From assembly GCA_021741155.1 (NCBI GenBank), contig JAIOYP010000017.1, positions 1 to 64,000 of the forward strand: DNA of 64,000 nt, in the 5' to 3' direction. Both the position numbers and the translations under genes were made by a program. The notes under the pieces are model-generated. The model had not been told where the DNA came from and made no database searches. It was given only the letters and a program-made list of their open reading frames with translations. Positions 45,348 to 54,135 of the stretch are shown one piece after another (position 1 is the stretch's first letter; the number at the start of each line of letters is the position of its first letter). This stretch comes from Flavobacteriales bacterium (lineage in GTDB: Bacteria > Bacteroidota > Bacteroidia > UBA10329).

Positions 45348-47555
45348 ATGGCCTCCTGCAATTTCTACTTAGATAAGCCCGATAAGAAAGGCTTCAGTCC
45401 AATTCATTTGAGAATAATCTGTGATGGCGAACAAGTTAAAGTGGCAACCAAAGAGAAGGTTGTCCCAAGCGACTTCGACAAACGAAAGCAGCGAGTGATA
45501 GAAGAAGCCGATAGGGCGACAATCATCAACCATTACCTCGGTCAACTGGAGCAGACGGTTAAGCAGCTATTCGGTAAGTCCACCAAAAAGAAGGTGACCG
45601 TTGAAGAAGTGAAATCTTCTCTAATCGATGTCGTTAGCTCCTATCAAGCCCATTCAACCGTTCAGATGGTTAAAGAACAGGTTTCGCTCTATGGGAAATC
45701 GTTTGCCTTTATCGACTTATTTGCTGGTGCTGGTGGGTTCAGCGAGGGTTTTCTACAAGCTGATCACAACAATAAGTTCTTCGACTTTATTGCTGCCAGC
45801 GACATCAATGAGAATTGCGAACTGACGCATGAGGTTCGCTATAATCACCAATTGGGACTTGACATGAAGTTCTTAAGGCAAGACATTACAGAACCGAACT
45901 TCTTAGATAATCTGCTTGCTCAAATCGGTGATAGAAAAGTTGATGTGGTTTGCGGAGGACCTCCCTGCCAAAGTTTTAGTCTTGCTGGTAAACGCAGGAA
46001 ATATGACAAGAAGGACGACCTCTTTTCACACTATCTAGAAGTGATTCGGGCATTGCGCCCGAAATATTTCGTGATGGAAAACGTAAAAGGAATCCTTACC
46101 AAAGAGCAAGGCAGAATTGCTGAGCAAATTCTCAAAGAGATGCAAAGCATCATCGACATGGAGGCGCTACCAAAACTGACCAAGTTCATTAAAGGGATGA
46201 AACCATCGTCCGCAAACAGTTTCGTATTCGATTGTATTGCTAATAGATTAGGTCACGAGGGATTGAAAGATAGTGAGTTAGACAAGGTGCGAGAGGAATA
46301 CATCGCCACTATGGATTCCTACTTCAAGCAGGTGACTCCAAAGATTGCGGACTACAAGACCAGCAAGACAGATAACTGTATCGCGACTATCCGCCATGGG
46401 CTCAATCTTTTACAGAGGCGTTCACGATTAATGAAGCTACAGCAAGAGGTTATCAAGGAAAAAGACCTGAACTACCTAGATAATGATGCCTTTGTGAACG
46501 ACTTCAACCATTTCATCGAAGTGCTTGAACCGGAAACGGTCATCAACAAGATGGAAGAGGCAATTGATGTTTTGGAGGTGCCAAAAGCACATCGTGTGAT
46601 GGTGGATGGCTTCAAGGAGGGACTTCGTATTTATGTGTCGTCCTTCGATGAATGCATCAGTCGTTTGCGACAACTTTGTTCCGAGTCCGAGGCTAAAAAA
46701 CTTGACACACTTTTGGATGAGATAACGCTTTACCGTATTGATGCTCCTTTCGTAGCCAACTCATCAAACTATGGTGTACCTCAGAATCGTGAGCGTGTGC
46801 TTTTTATAGGATGTCGAAAGGATCAGAAGATGATTACTTCCATACCAGCTACTGTGAAGGAAGACGAAAAGGTTTCGGTTTTTGAGGCGTTGCATGATTT
46901 AGATTTCCTAGGAAATAACGAAACGGCCTCCAACTATCTTGACATCAATCTAAAGGCTCGATACAATGGTAAAACGGAACACATGACCGCTCTTTTAAAA
47001 GAAAGGTCAGTGGATGGTTCTGTGAACGGTAAGGAGAAAAAGACCTATGCGCAATGGAGCAGACAGGGAAGGCTTATGTCTCAGCACGATCCGGCTCCGC
47101 CAGTTTACGTGCGTAACGCAGACGAACTTGCTCAAGGAAGATTGGTTCATGAACGACTTCCGAATCATCAGACCAGCAATCAGAACGAAACGGTGGTAAA
47201 GCGGCTGGAAGTGATACGCAGAACGGGCGATTACAAACAAGCACAGCCCGAACTTATTGAAAAAGGCCTTGCTTCAGAAAAGCGCAACTATAATGTGCTG
47301 AATCCTGAGAAGCAAAGCCCAACTGTGATGACCATTGCAGACGATTATATCCATTACCGCGTACCCCGCGCATTAACTGTAAGGGAAATGGCTCGACTAC
47401 AGTCATTTGATGATTCGTTTGTTTTTCAGGGCAAACGCTCTACAGGCGGAAATGGCCGTAAGTTTGAGGTTCCACAATTCACGCTAGTTGGGAATGCGGT
47501 GCCTCCTTTGATGGCGCGAGCCGTTGCCATGGAAATTCTAAGGAATATTCGTTAA
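45348..47555 (+). CDS. DNA (cytosine-5) methyltransferase with N-terminal integrase-arm-like domain
   Basis: A 735-residue methyltransferase moving a methyl group from SAM to C5 of cytosine. Motif I is FIDLFAGAGGFSEGF (about 121-135). Motif IV is GGPPCQSFSLAGKR with catalytic Cys207. Motif VI is MENVKG, VIII QNRERVLFIG, IX RALTVREMARLQSF and X LVGNAVPPLMARAVA. Two oddities stand out. Residues 1-90 (FYLDKPDKKGFSPIHLRI, SDFDKRKQRV) read like the arm DNA-binding domain of Bacteroidota tyrosine integrases. About 235 residues separate motifs VI and VIII, where classical enzymes have about 40. The extra 200 look helical and charged. In-frame GTG and TTG codons upstream (45288-45324) are alternative starts. 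It is convergent with, and overlaps by four bases, a candidate nuclease gene. Confidence 0.9.
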   Translation: MASCNFYLDKPDKKGFSPIHLRIICDGEQVKVATKEKVVPSDFDKRKQRVIEEADRATIINHYLGQLEQTVKQLFGKSTKKKVTVEEVKSSLIDVVSSYQAHSTVQMVKEQVSLYGKSFAFIDLFAGAGGFSEGFLQADHNNKFFDFIAASDINENCELTHEVRYNHQLGLDMKFLRQDITEPNFLDNLLAQIGDRKVDVVCGGPPCQSFSLAGKRRKYDKKDDLFSHYLEVIRALRPKYFVMENVKGILTKEQGRIAEQILKEMQSIIDMEALPKLTKFIKGMKPSSANSFVFDCIANRLGHEGLKDSELDKVREEYIATMDSYFKQVTPKIADYKTSKTDNCIATIRHGLNLLQRRSRLMKLQQEVIKEKDLNYLDNDAFVNDFNHFIEVLEPETVINKMEEAIDVLEVPKAHRVMVDGFKEGLRIYVSSFDECISRLRQLCSESEAKKLDTLLDEITLYRIDAPFVANSSNYGVPQNRERVLFIGCRKDQKMITSIPATVKEDEKVSVFEALHDLDFLGNNETASNYLDINLKARYNGKTEHMTALLKERSVDGSVNGKEKKTYAQWSRQGRLMSQHDPAPPVYVRNADELAQGRLVHERLPNHQTSNQNETVVKRLEVIRRTGDYKQAQPELIEKGLASEKRNYNVLNPEKQSPTVMTIADDYIHYRVPRALTVREMARLQSFDDSFVFQGKRSTGGNGRKFEVPQFTLVGNAVPPLMARAVAMEILRNIR

Positions 47556-48463
47556 AGAAGTCTGAAATACTCGAATCGACCCCCTTCTGAGAACTCAGAA
47601 AGATTTGAATTGATGTCCTCCAAAATGGAGCGATTGTAACCATCCAAATAATTATTTGCAAAAATCTCCTTGATCGAGCGTGCCACATGTTCCTTTGTCT
47701 CTTTGCCCCAATAGTTGCCACCAGAAAGACTTGTCACTCGCTTTACTGCCACTGAGTTGGCTTTGTAGACTGTCCTAACATTTGAGGGCACGGTAATGAA
47801 CGAATAGCTGAAATATGCACACTTCTGTATACTGAACGAGTTTCGACCGATAGTGATGTTCCTGTCTCGAAAGCCACCAGCTGAATAAATCATGTCCCAT
47901 AGCATGGGCACTTGTGCGTTATCGTTCCAATTGGTCTTGCACTGAATGATGCCAATTCTGAAATCGGAGAAGCTGTTGACAACGGCCTGATTGAGTGCAG
48001 CGTAATCTATCTGCCCCTTACTATTCAAAAGTCCCTGACTTGCAGCCGACTCTGTGAAAACAGGTTTATCTGGAAAGATGATGACTGTAATATCAGATTC
48101 CGTATTGCATGAGAAGTTCCCGTAGTTGACCGTAATGGCATCTTGAATAGGACTTGGCACGAGACTCATCTTCTTAATGGCAACCCCTCGTGTTCCGGCA
48201 GTGCAAAGATTAACGTACCAGGCAACAAGAGATTCCCATGCTGTACCTCCTGCCGACACTTCGCCCTGTCCGCGACCAGTTCCACCCGTGCTGGTGAAGA
48301 TGGCTGATAAGTGGTTGCCAAGGTTTAGTAAATCTTCCGCTCTCGGATTCTCACCAAGCAATTCCTTCATGGCTTCGCTCCAAATCGGCCAGCATCCTTG
48401 TACCGTATTCGTTGAGAAGATGGATTCAAGAGAGTTCCTTCGCAGGGCTTCGATTATGTTCAT
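47552..48463 (-). CDS. Putative type II restriction endonuclease
   Basis: A 303-residue protein with no family I can name with confidence. A Glu (E77 in TAWESLVAWYVN), Asp124 in NTESDITVII and Q174-C-K176 in FRIGIIQCKTNWND are spaced like the PD-(D/E)xK nuclease core, with Gln at the usual Glu. A glycine-rich loop (TGGTGRGQGEVSAGG) lies before it. The gene is convergent with the C5 methyltransferase and the two stop codons share TTAA (47552-47555). That arrangement and the core motif make it the probable partner nuclease. The ATG at 48463 is chosen over a TTG at 48514. Confidence 0.7.
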   Translation of the reverse strand: MNIIEALRRNSLESIFSTNTVQGCWPIWSEAMKELLGENPRAEDLLNLGNHLSAIFTSTGGTGRGQGEVSAGGTAWESLVAWYVNLCTAGTRGVAIKKMSLVPSPIQDAITVNYGNFSCNTESDITVIIFPDKPVFTESAASQGLLNSKGQIDYAALNQAVVNSFSDFRIGIIQCKTNWNDNAQVPMLWDMIYSAGGFRDRNITIGRNSFSIQKCAYFSYSFITVPSNVRTVYKANSVAVKRVTSLSGGNYWGKETKEHVARSIKEIFANNYLDGYNRSILEDINSNLSEFSEGGRFEYFRLL

Positions 48464-48556
48464 GGTGGGTTTGTATGTGGACAAAGTAACAGACTTTACG
48501 GTTACATAGTGCAAAACATCACACTTGTTTGATCAGCGTTCGCTTCCTGATTGCTG

Positions 48557-48703
48557 CAACCCAAATCCCAAAGCGGCACCACCCCAAAACCCTGCGGTCA
48601 CTCCGTAACTCAACGCGGAAGGTTCATAGATTAACGCGGTCACTGAGTAGAACGCTGCGGTCAGTCAATAACTCAACGCGGCATGCCGAAACCCAACGCG
48701 GCA
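48557..48703 (-). repeat. Degenerate 21-bp tandem array between nuclease gene and hexapeptide-protein gene
   Basis: Seven units of 21 bases begin at 48557, 48578, 48599, 48620, 48641, 48662 and 48683. Nearly all end in AACGCGG or a variant (CTGCGG, AAGCGG); CACTCCGTAACTCAACGCGG and CAGTCAATAACTCAACGCGG are the closest pair. The array reaches to within one base of the stop codon of the minus-strand gene at 48705. There are no spacers, so it is not a CRISPR. Confidence 0.8.
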
Positions 48704-48704
48704 G

Positions 48705-49226
48705 CTACTTCCCACTCGCATACCACCCCGAATACATCACATACTTACCGGCAATCGCTTTTAGCATTTCGGGAGCGGTAGTTGGGTCAAGTTGCTTCAC
48801 CTTCTTGGCAGGCGCACCCGCGTAGATGCAGTTGGGTTCGATGATGGTACCTTCAAGCACCACAGCCCCAGCCGCCACAATAGAACCTGAGTGCACCACG
48901 GCATCATCCATCACAATGGCGCCCATTCCTATCAAAACATTATCGTGCAGCACACAACCATGCACAATGGCGTTGTGCCCTACGGTCACATCATTGCCAA
49001 TACGAGTCGGATTTTTCTGATACGTGCCATGCACCACCGCCCCGTCCTGAATGTTTACCCTATCGCCCAGAATGAGGTGGTTTACATCGCCTCGCAGCAC
49101 GCAATTGTACCAGAAACTGCAATTGTCTCCCGCCACTACTTGGCCAATTAGTGTGGCATTCTCAGCCACAAAACAATCCTTTCCGAGTGTTGGCGTTACG
49201 CCATTTAACGTTCTAATAAGTCCCAT
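48705..49226 (-). CDS. Gamma-carbonic-anhydrase-like hexapeptide-repeat protein
   Basis: A 173-residue left-handed beta-helix protein of the YrdA/PaaY group. Hexapeptide repeats run through residues 15-140 (for example GDRVNIQDGAVVHGTYQKNP, GNDVTVGHNAIVHGC). Histidines in VVHGT, VGHNAIVHG are placed like the zinc ligands of gamma-class carbonic anhydrases. Homologues may hydrate CO2 or only bind metal. It probably forms a trimer in the cytoplasm. A 21-bp repeat array starts one base after its stop. Confidence 0.9.
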   Translation of the reverse strand: MGLIRTLNGVTPTLGKDCFVAENATLIGQVVAGDNCSFWYNCVLRGDVNHLILGDRVNIQDGAVVHGTYQKNPTRIGNDVTVGHNAIVHGCVLHDNVLIGMGAIVMDDAVVHSGSIVAAGAVVLEGTIIEPNCIYAGAPAKKVKQLDPTTAPEMLKAIAGKYVMYSGWYASGK

Positions 49227-49332
49227 CTAAAAACAACCGTATATGAATATGAGCGTTAAATAAACGAAACGCTGGTCGAACTGACATCTCATTGACCCGA
49301 AAGGCGATGGAATTTGTGTAAAATTGTAGCGC

Positions 49333-52300
49333 GTGAAAAATAGCTCATTTACATTCGTTAAAAATGCACTCTTGGCAGCCTTCGTGCTGCTGGTTTCTAC
49401 AGCTTCGGCACAAGAGTGCGGCATCATCTACGTTTCTCCGACAGGAGCAACAACTGGTGCAACAGGAACAAAGGCCAACCCAGCCGAATTGCAACACGCG
49501 TTCACGCTGGTCAATCCAGCAAACAACCACCTACGTTTGGCGCACGGAGTTTATCAACTCACCGCTCCACTTCCAATTCCTTCGGATATTGTTGTTGAAG
49601 GAGGATTTGAAGAAGCGACTTGGTATAAAACTAATGCTGATTCAACCATTTTCCATAGGAATGCAAGTAATTATGATGTGGTGAACAAGGCTTTAGTCGG
49701 CATCAGCGCCATCAACAGCACCAATTTCCGACTGCAAGACATCACCCTTAAGGTGGATAATGCACCAAGCAATGGCGTAAGCATTTACGGCATCTACATT
49801 TCTGGCTGTTCGGAATATTATGTTTCCCGATGTATTGTCAAAACGGGTAATGGTTCCAATGGCATCAACGGCACTCCGGGACAACAAGGCTTTCCGGGTA
49901 CCATTGGATTGAACGGGGATACTGGACAAGACGAAGGACCGTGCTGCAGAGATGGCGGTCTAGGAGGTTCAGGCTCTTTCGCGGGTAGCAATGCTGGCGG
50001 AAAAGGTGGTGATGGAGGCGAATGGGGCGGTTTTGTGGTGATGGAGGTATGTGCGCCCATTATCAATCTTTGCGAATGGCTGGTAGAGCCAGATAGTGAG
50101 TTTACCAATCCGGGAGAGGACGGGGAAGACGGTCAAGGTTCGGGCTCAGGACAAGGAGCGCAGCACGGAACTGGATTATGCGAGCTGACCTACGCCAACA
50201 CGAATTGTCAGGCCACTAACTTGAACCATGGTGCTGATGGCACCGATGGATTGGAAGGAGTTGATGGTGGCCCAGGAATTCAAGGATATGCTTCTTACGG
50301 TGCAGGGTTTTACCTACCGGGAATTGGCGAAGACGGAGATCCAGGACAAACCCACGGAGCCGGTGGTGGTGGCGGAGGTGGCGGTGGAGCCAAAGGCTGC
50401 GAACCAGCCGCGTTGGACCCCGTGTTTCCGACATTCGGCCCAAGTCCTTATGATGCTGATACAGCTTACAACACGGCTGGCACAGGAGCTGGTGGTGGTG
50501 GCGGTGGAGAAGGTGGCCAAAACGGAACAGGTGGTCTTGGTGGCGAAGGCGGTGGCGGTGTCTTCTGCATTTTCACGTACAACAACGGTATCAATGGCGT
50601 AGTTCAGGATTGTCAGTACCTGCCAGGTTATGGCGGACAAGGCGGACAAGGCGGCCCTGGAGGCCCCGGTGGATTTGGTGGTGATGGTGGTTTAGGTGGC
50701 TTTTTAGCCGACAATGGCCCAAGCCACAGTTGCAATAATGGCGAAGGAGGCAATGGTGGTCGTGGTGGCGATGGTGGCATCGGAGGGCAAGGCGGAAAAG
50801 GTTCAGATGGTGCACGTAAAGGACTCTATCAATTGGACGGAACACTTGTACTCGACCCGAACATTTATAACCCGTGGGAGCCAGAGATTCGAGTAGAGTA
50901 TTTCGGTTGTACCAACTCCAATGTGCGTGTAGAAACCGATGCGGTAGGTGTCATTAACTGGATTTTCGGATTCGGTGCCGAGCCGCAGAACAGCACACTT
51001 CAGATTGACACGGTACAATATTCAGGTCTGCTAGGTTCGCGAAACCTGACGCTTATTGTTGATGGTGTGCCTTACTTCTATGCAAACTACATTCTGGTTG
51101 AGGAGGATTTTGATCCACCAGTTATCGATGCTACCCGAACAACGCTGTGCGCTGGAGAATCGACAGATTTCTCCACTACATTCGTGGGAGATACATATCA
51201 ATGGACAATTCCCGGAGGGTCAATGGCTTCGTCTACAAGTCAGAACCCGGGAACCGTGACATTTGCCACAGCAGGAGATTATATCGTGGAGTTGGTTACT
51301 ACAAGTTGCTGCGGAACATCTAAAACAACCGATACCATTCATGTACTTGATCAGGTAGTGGTTGACCTTGGCCCAGACATCCGCGCCTGCTTCCTTGGCG
51401 ACCTTCCTGTTTTAGACGGAAACGGAAACGATGGCGCCACTTACGCTTGGACATTGAATGGCTTCCCAACTGGGCTTCCATTCCAAACGCTCGAAACAAC
51501 AGTTACAGGAACCTATGGCGTAACCATTAGCTATGGCCCTAGCTGTTCAGGGTCAGATGATATGGAGGTGCTGATTTATACTATTTCGCCCGTTGAGCTT
51601 GGCTCAGATCAGGCGCTCTGCCCCGGAAACCCACTACCAATCTTGAATGCTGGAATTGATGATGCTGATTACGCTTGGACGGTTGGCGGAAACCCAATTG
51701 GCACCAACGATATTGAACTAGAGGTCAGTGTTCCCGGAAACTATGCCGTTACGGTGATTGAAGAAGATGGCTGTACGGGTACAGATGAATTGCAAGTTTT
51801 GGTAAGCGAGCCAAGCGTGTTTCTTGGTGCGGATATCAACATCTGCGCAAACGAGGCGTATCCAGTATTGAATGCCTTGAACCAAGGGTCAACATACCAA
51901 TGGTTCTTCGAAGGTGTTCTAATTCCGGGTCAAACAGCTCAGACGCTTCAAACTTCGCAAGGAGGAACGTATGAGGCTATTATCACTAACATTTACGGAT
52001 GTCAGGCTACGGATGATTTGGACGTCAACACGTTTCCATCGTTGAATGCTTCCTTCTCAGGACCTACTACAGCCACACTTGGCGCAACCGTTTCCTTTCA
52101 AGATCAAACCACTCCAGCCGTTAATTCATGGACATGGAACTTTGGCGATGGAACGGCACTCGTCAATCAGCAGAATCCAAGCCATGCGTTTGCTGCCGTT
52201 GGTCCACGCCCCGTATTCCTCATCTCATCAAACGGAATCTGTTCTGATACGGCCTATAGCATAGTCGATGTAAAATGGGATTGTCCGCAGGTTGGTCTCA

Positions 52301-52818
52301 CGGCTGGATTTAGCATGAACACGGATACAGTTGTGCTTTCTGGTTTCGGAAACGTGCAGGTGACTAATACAAGCTCAAATGCAAACCAATATTCATGGGA
52401 TTTCGGTGATGGAACCAGCTCAGTTCCAACCGTCAATCCGATTCATGTCTATTCAGAAGTTGGCACGTACACCATCACGCTTACTGCCATCAATTACAAT
52501 TGCACAACCACTACCACGCAGACCATCATCGTTGTAGAGTTTGGTGTTGGCATTGATGAGAACCTTTCTAACGGACATCTCACGGTCTATCCAAATCCAA
52601 ACACTGGTTTGTTTGCAGTAGAAGTTGAGCTAGAATCTGCCTCCAAAATGCAAATTGAGTTGAACAATGTTCTGGGACAACGGGTTTATCAAACCGAGTT
52701 GCAGTCGCAGTCGTATTGGAGAAAGGAATTTGACCTCAATTCGTACGTAAAGGGAGTTTACCTTCTAAGGGTGACAACCGAGCACGGCAGTATGCAGCGA
52801 AAAATCATCATACAGTAA
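49333..52818 (+). CDS. Glycine-rich secreted protein with PKD domains and type A T9SS sorting domain
   Basis: A 1161-residue cargo protein starting at GTG. The signal peptide (1-26, LLVSTASAQ) is followed by a parallel-beta-helix-like region to about residue 165 (HGVYQLTAPLPIPSDIVVEG). Residues about 170-500 are extremely glycine-rich, with collagen-like triplets (NGTPGQQGFPGTIGLNGDTG) and runs of six or more Gly. Ig-like modules follow, with repeated LGPDI or LGSDQALCPG phrases, then two PKD domains (WNFGDGTALV, WDFGDGTSSV). The end is a type A sorting domain (LTVYPNPNTGLFAVEVE, GQRVYQTEL, YVKGVYLLRV). It is probably a surface or matrix structural protein. The Nfu gene starts two bases after its stop. 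Confidence 0.88.
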   Translation: MKNSSFTFVKNALLAAFVLLVSTASAQECGIIYVSPTGATTGATGTKANPAELQHAFTLVNPANNHLRLAHGVYQLTAPLPIPSDIVVEGGFEEATWYKTNADSTIFHRNASNYDVVNKALVGISAINSTNFRLQDITLKVDNAPSNGVSIYGIYISGCSEYYVSRCIVKTGNGSNGINGTPGQQGFPGTIGLNGDTGQDEGPCCRDGGLGGSGSFAGSNAGGKGGDGGEWGGFVVMEVCAPIINLCEWLVEPDSEFTNPGEDGEDGQGSGSGQGAQHGTGLCELTYANTNCQATNLNHGADGTDGLEGVDGGPGIQGYASYGAGFYLPGIGEDGDPGQTHGAGGGGGGGGGAKGCEPAALDPVFPTFGPSPYDADTAYNTAGTGAGGGGGGEGGQNGTGGLGGEGGGGVFCIFTYNNGINGVVQDCQYLPGYGGQGGQGGPGGPGGFGGDGGLGGFLADNGPSHSCNNGEGGNGGRGGDGGIGGQGGKGSDGARKGLYQLDGTLVLDPNIYNPWEPEIRVEYFGCTNSNVRVETDAVGVINWIFGFGAEPQNSTLQIDTVQYSGLLGSRNLTLIVDGVPYFYANYILVEEDFDPPVIDATRTTLCAGESTDFSTTFVGDTYQWTIPGGSMASSTSQNPGTVTFATAGDYIVELVTTSCCGTSKTTDTIHVLDQVVVDLGPDIRACFLGDLPVLDGNGNDGATYAWTLNGFPTGLPFQTLETTVTGTYGVTISYGPSCSGSDDMEVLIYTISPVELGSDQALCPGNPLPILNAGIDDADYAWTVGGNPIGTNDIELEVSVPGNYAVTVIEEDGCTGTDELQVLVSEPSVFLGADINICANEAYPVLNALNQGSTYQWFFEGVLIPGQTAQTLQTSQGGTYEAIITNIYGCQATDDLDVNTFPSLNASFSGPTTATLGATVSFQDQTTPAVNSWTWNFGDGTALVNQQNPSHAFAAVGPRPVFLISSNGICSDTAYSIVDVKWDCPQVGLTAGFSMNTDTVVLSGFGNVQVTNTSSNANQYSWDFGDGTSSVPTVNPIHVYSEVGTYTITLTAINYNCTTTTTQTIIVVEFGVGIDENLSNGHLTVYPNPNTGLFAVEVELESASKMQIELNNVLGQRVYQTELQSQSYWRKEFDLNSYVKGVYLLRVTTEHGSMQRKIIIQ

Positions 52819-52820
52819 TC

Positions 52821-53426
52821 ATGTTAAAGACAATACCATATTCTGTTTACGCAGAAACCACGCCCAACCCAACCACAATGAAGTTTGTGGCCAACCGCGT
52901 TCTTCTTGAGCAAGGACTTGCGGAATACACCGGAATGGATGAAGCAAAAGGAAGCCCAATGGCAATGAAATTGTTCAGCTTTCCATTCGTGACGGGGGTT
53001 TTTATTCAGTCAAACTTCATCACCGTTATGAAGTCAGACATGATTTCTTGGGAAGATGTGGTGATGGAACTACGTGAGTTCATCCGTGATTATCTCAATA
53101 GTGGAGGTGCGGTTGTTACCGAGTTGGTGGAGGGTACGTATCAAACGGATGAGGAGATTGCTGCCACATCAGTACACACGCAGCCATCAACAGATCTTGA
53201 ACAACAGATTATCGCCATTTTGGATGCAGAGATTGCTCCAGCGGTAGCACAAGATGGAGGCAATATCACCTTTAAAAGCTTCGAGAATGGAGTGGTAAGT
53301 GTGGTGCTTCGTGGTGCTTGCAGCGGTTGCCCATCATCAAAGGTTACCCTCAAAAATGGTATCGAAACACTGCTAAAGAATCGTCTTCCTGGTGAGGTGA
53401 CTGAAGTTGTGGCCGTTAATGGCTAA
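52821..53426 (+). CDS. Nfu-type iron-sulfur cluster carrier
   Basis: A 201-residue cytoplasmic scaffold or carrier for Fe-S clusters. An Nfu N-terminal domain (about 6-95, YAETTPNPTTMKFVANRVLL) precedes a NifU-like C-terminal domain (about 120-200) with the cluster-binding pair in RGACSGCPSSKVTLKNG. It delivers [4Fe-4S] clusters to target proteins. The gene lies only two bases after a large T9SS cargo gene, an unexpected partner. It may also be read from a promoter within that gene. Confidence 0.93.
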   Translation: MLKTIPYSVYAETTPNPTTMKFVANRVLLEQGLAEYTGMDEAKGSPMAMKLFSFPFVTGVFIQSNFITVMKSDMISWEDVVMELREFIRDYLNSGGAVVTELVEGTYQTDEEIAATSVHTQPSTDLEQQIIAILDAEIAPAVAQDGGNITFKSFENGVVSVVLRGACSGCPSSKVTLKNGIETLLKNRLPGEVTEVVAVNG

Positions 53427-53497
53427 GGAGTAGCTGGTCTTTCGAATGGTATAGCGTTCAAAAGCTAATCCGTAGCTCGATTAACTCTTTCCCAATC

Positions 53498-53977
53498 ATG
53501 TCGAAGAAAAAGCAAGCGGAAAACGAAGCCTTAAAGTTGGTTGCTCAACTGAAATGGAAGAACCCGCGTCAGTTAGATTCATTATTTCATGAAGCACATG
53601 AAAAAGCCTTTTCGTGTATCGATTGCCTCCAGTGCGCCAATTGCTGCACTACCACTGGTCCATTACTGACTGATACAGACATCAAGCGTGTTGCCAAACA
53701 TCTGCGGATGAAAGATGCTCAGTTTGTGGCTCAATACGTTCGAGAAGATGAGGATGGCGATCAGGTTTTTAAATCGATGCCGTGTCCGTTTTTAGGAGCC
53801 GATAAGGATTGCTCCATCTACGAACATCGGCCAAAAGCATGCAGAGATTATCCGCATACAGATAGAGTAAAGCAGCATCAACTGCTTGATTTGCATTTGA
53901 AAAACGCGAGCATTTGTCCTGCGGTGGAGCAGGTGCTAAAAGATGTTGCGGAAAAAGTTGTTCAGGCTAAGTTCTAG
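53498..53977 (+). CDS. YkgJ-family cysteine-cluster protein
   Basis: A 159-residue cytoplasmic protein with the metal-binding Cys set of the YkgJ/CxxCxxCC family: CIDCLQCANCC near residue 33, then CPFLGADKDCSIYEHRPKAC and RDYPH. Such proteins bind zinc or iron; a precise reaction is not known. It lies 71 bases after the Nfu gene, which fits a link to iron-sulfur or metal handling. The C-terminal end is helical. Confidence 0.88.
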   Translation: MSKKKQAENEALKLVAQLKWKNPRQLDSLFHEAHEKAFSCIDCLQCANCCTTTGPLLTDTDIKRVAKHLRMKDAQFVAQYVREDEDGDQVFKSMPCPFLGADKDCSIYEHRPKACRDYPHTDRVKQHQLLDLHLKNASICPAVEQVLKDVAEKVVQAKF

Positions 53978-54005
53978 AACTTCTAATGTGTATGGTTTGC
54001 ACAGG

Positions 54006-54039
54006 TTTTTATACAATCATCAGCTGACGTGTATAAAAA
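54006..54039. terminator. Inverted repeat between convergent genes
   Basis: TTTTTATACA and TGTATAAAAA form a perfect ten-base inverted repeat around a 14-base loop, between the YkgJ gene and the convergent HEPN-like gene. The T- and A-rich arms suit a terminator usable from both sides. An operator is also possible. Confidence 0.5.
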
Positions 54040-54135
54040 ATGCAGATATTTATACATGTTCGCATGAATATGCATAGCTAAGTTTCTGCCTAGTGGTGTG
54101 GTGGGTTTAGAACCTGTTCGTAATGATAATTTTAC

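Noticed and set aside
45348-45620. A separate integrase gene upstream of the methyltransferase
   Set aside because: The arm-like domain runs in frame into methyltransferase motif I, and no catalytic Arg/His/Tyr set of a tyrosine recombinase exists.
48557-48703. Possible CRISPR or attachment-site array beside the restriction-modification genes
   Set aside because: Units of 21 bases abut without spacers and no integrase gene is present; it is treated as a tandem repeat.
50228-50845. Several overlapping open frames on both strands
   Set aside because: They are side effects of the GGN-rich coding sequence of the glycine-rich T9SS cargo protein.
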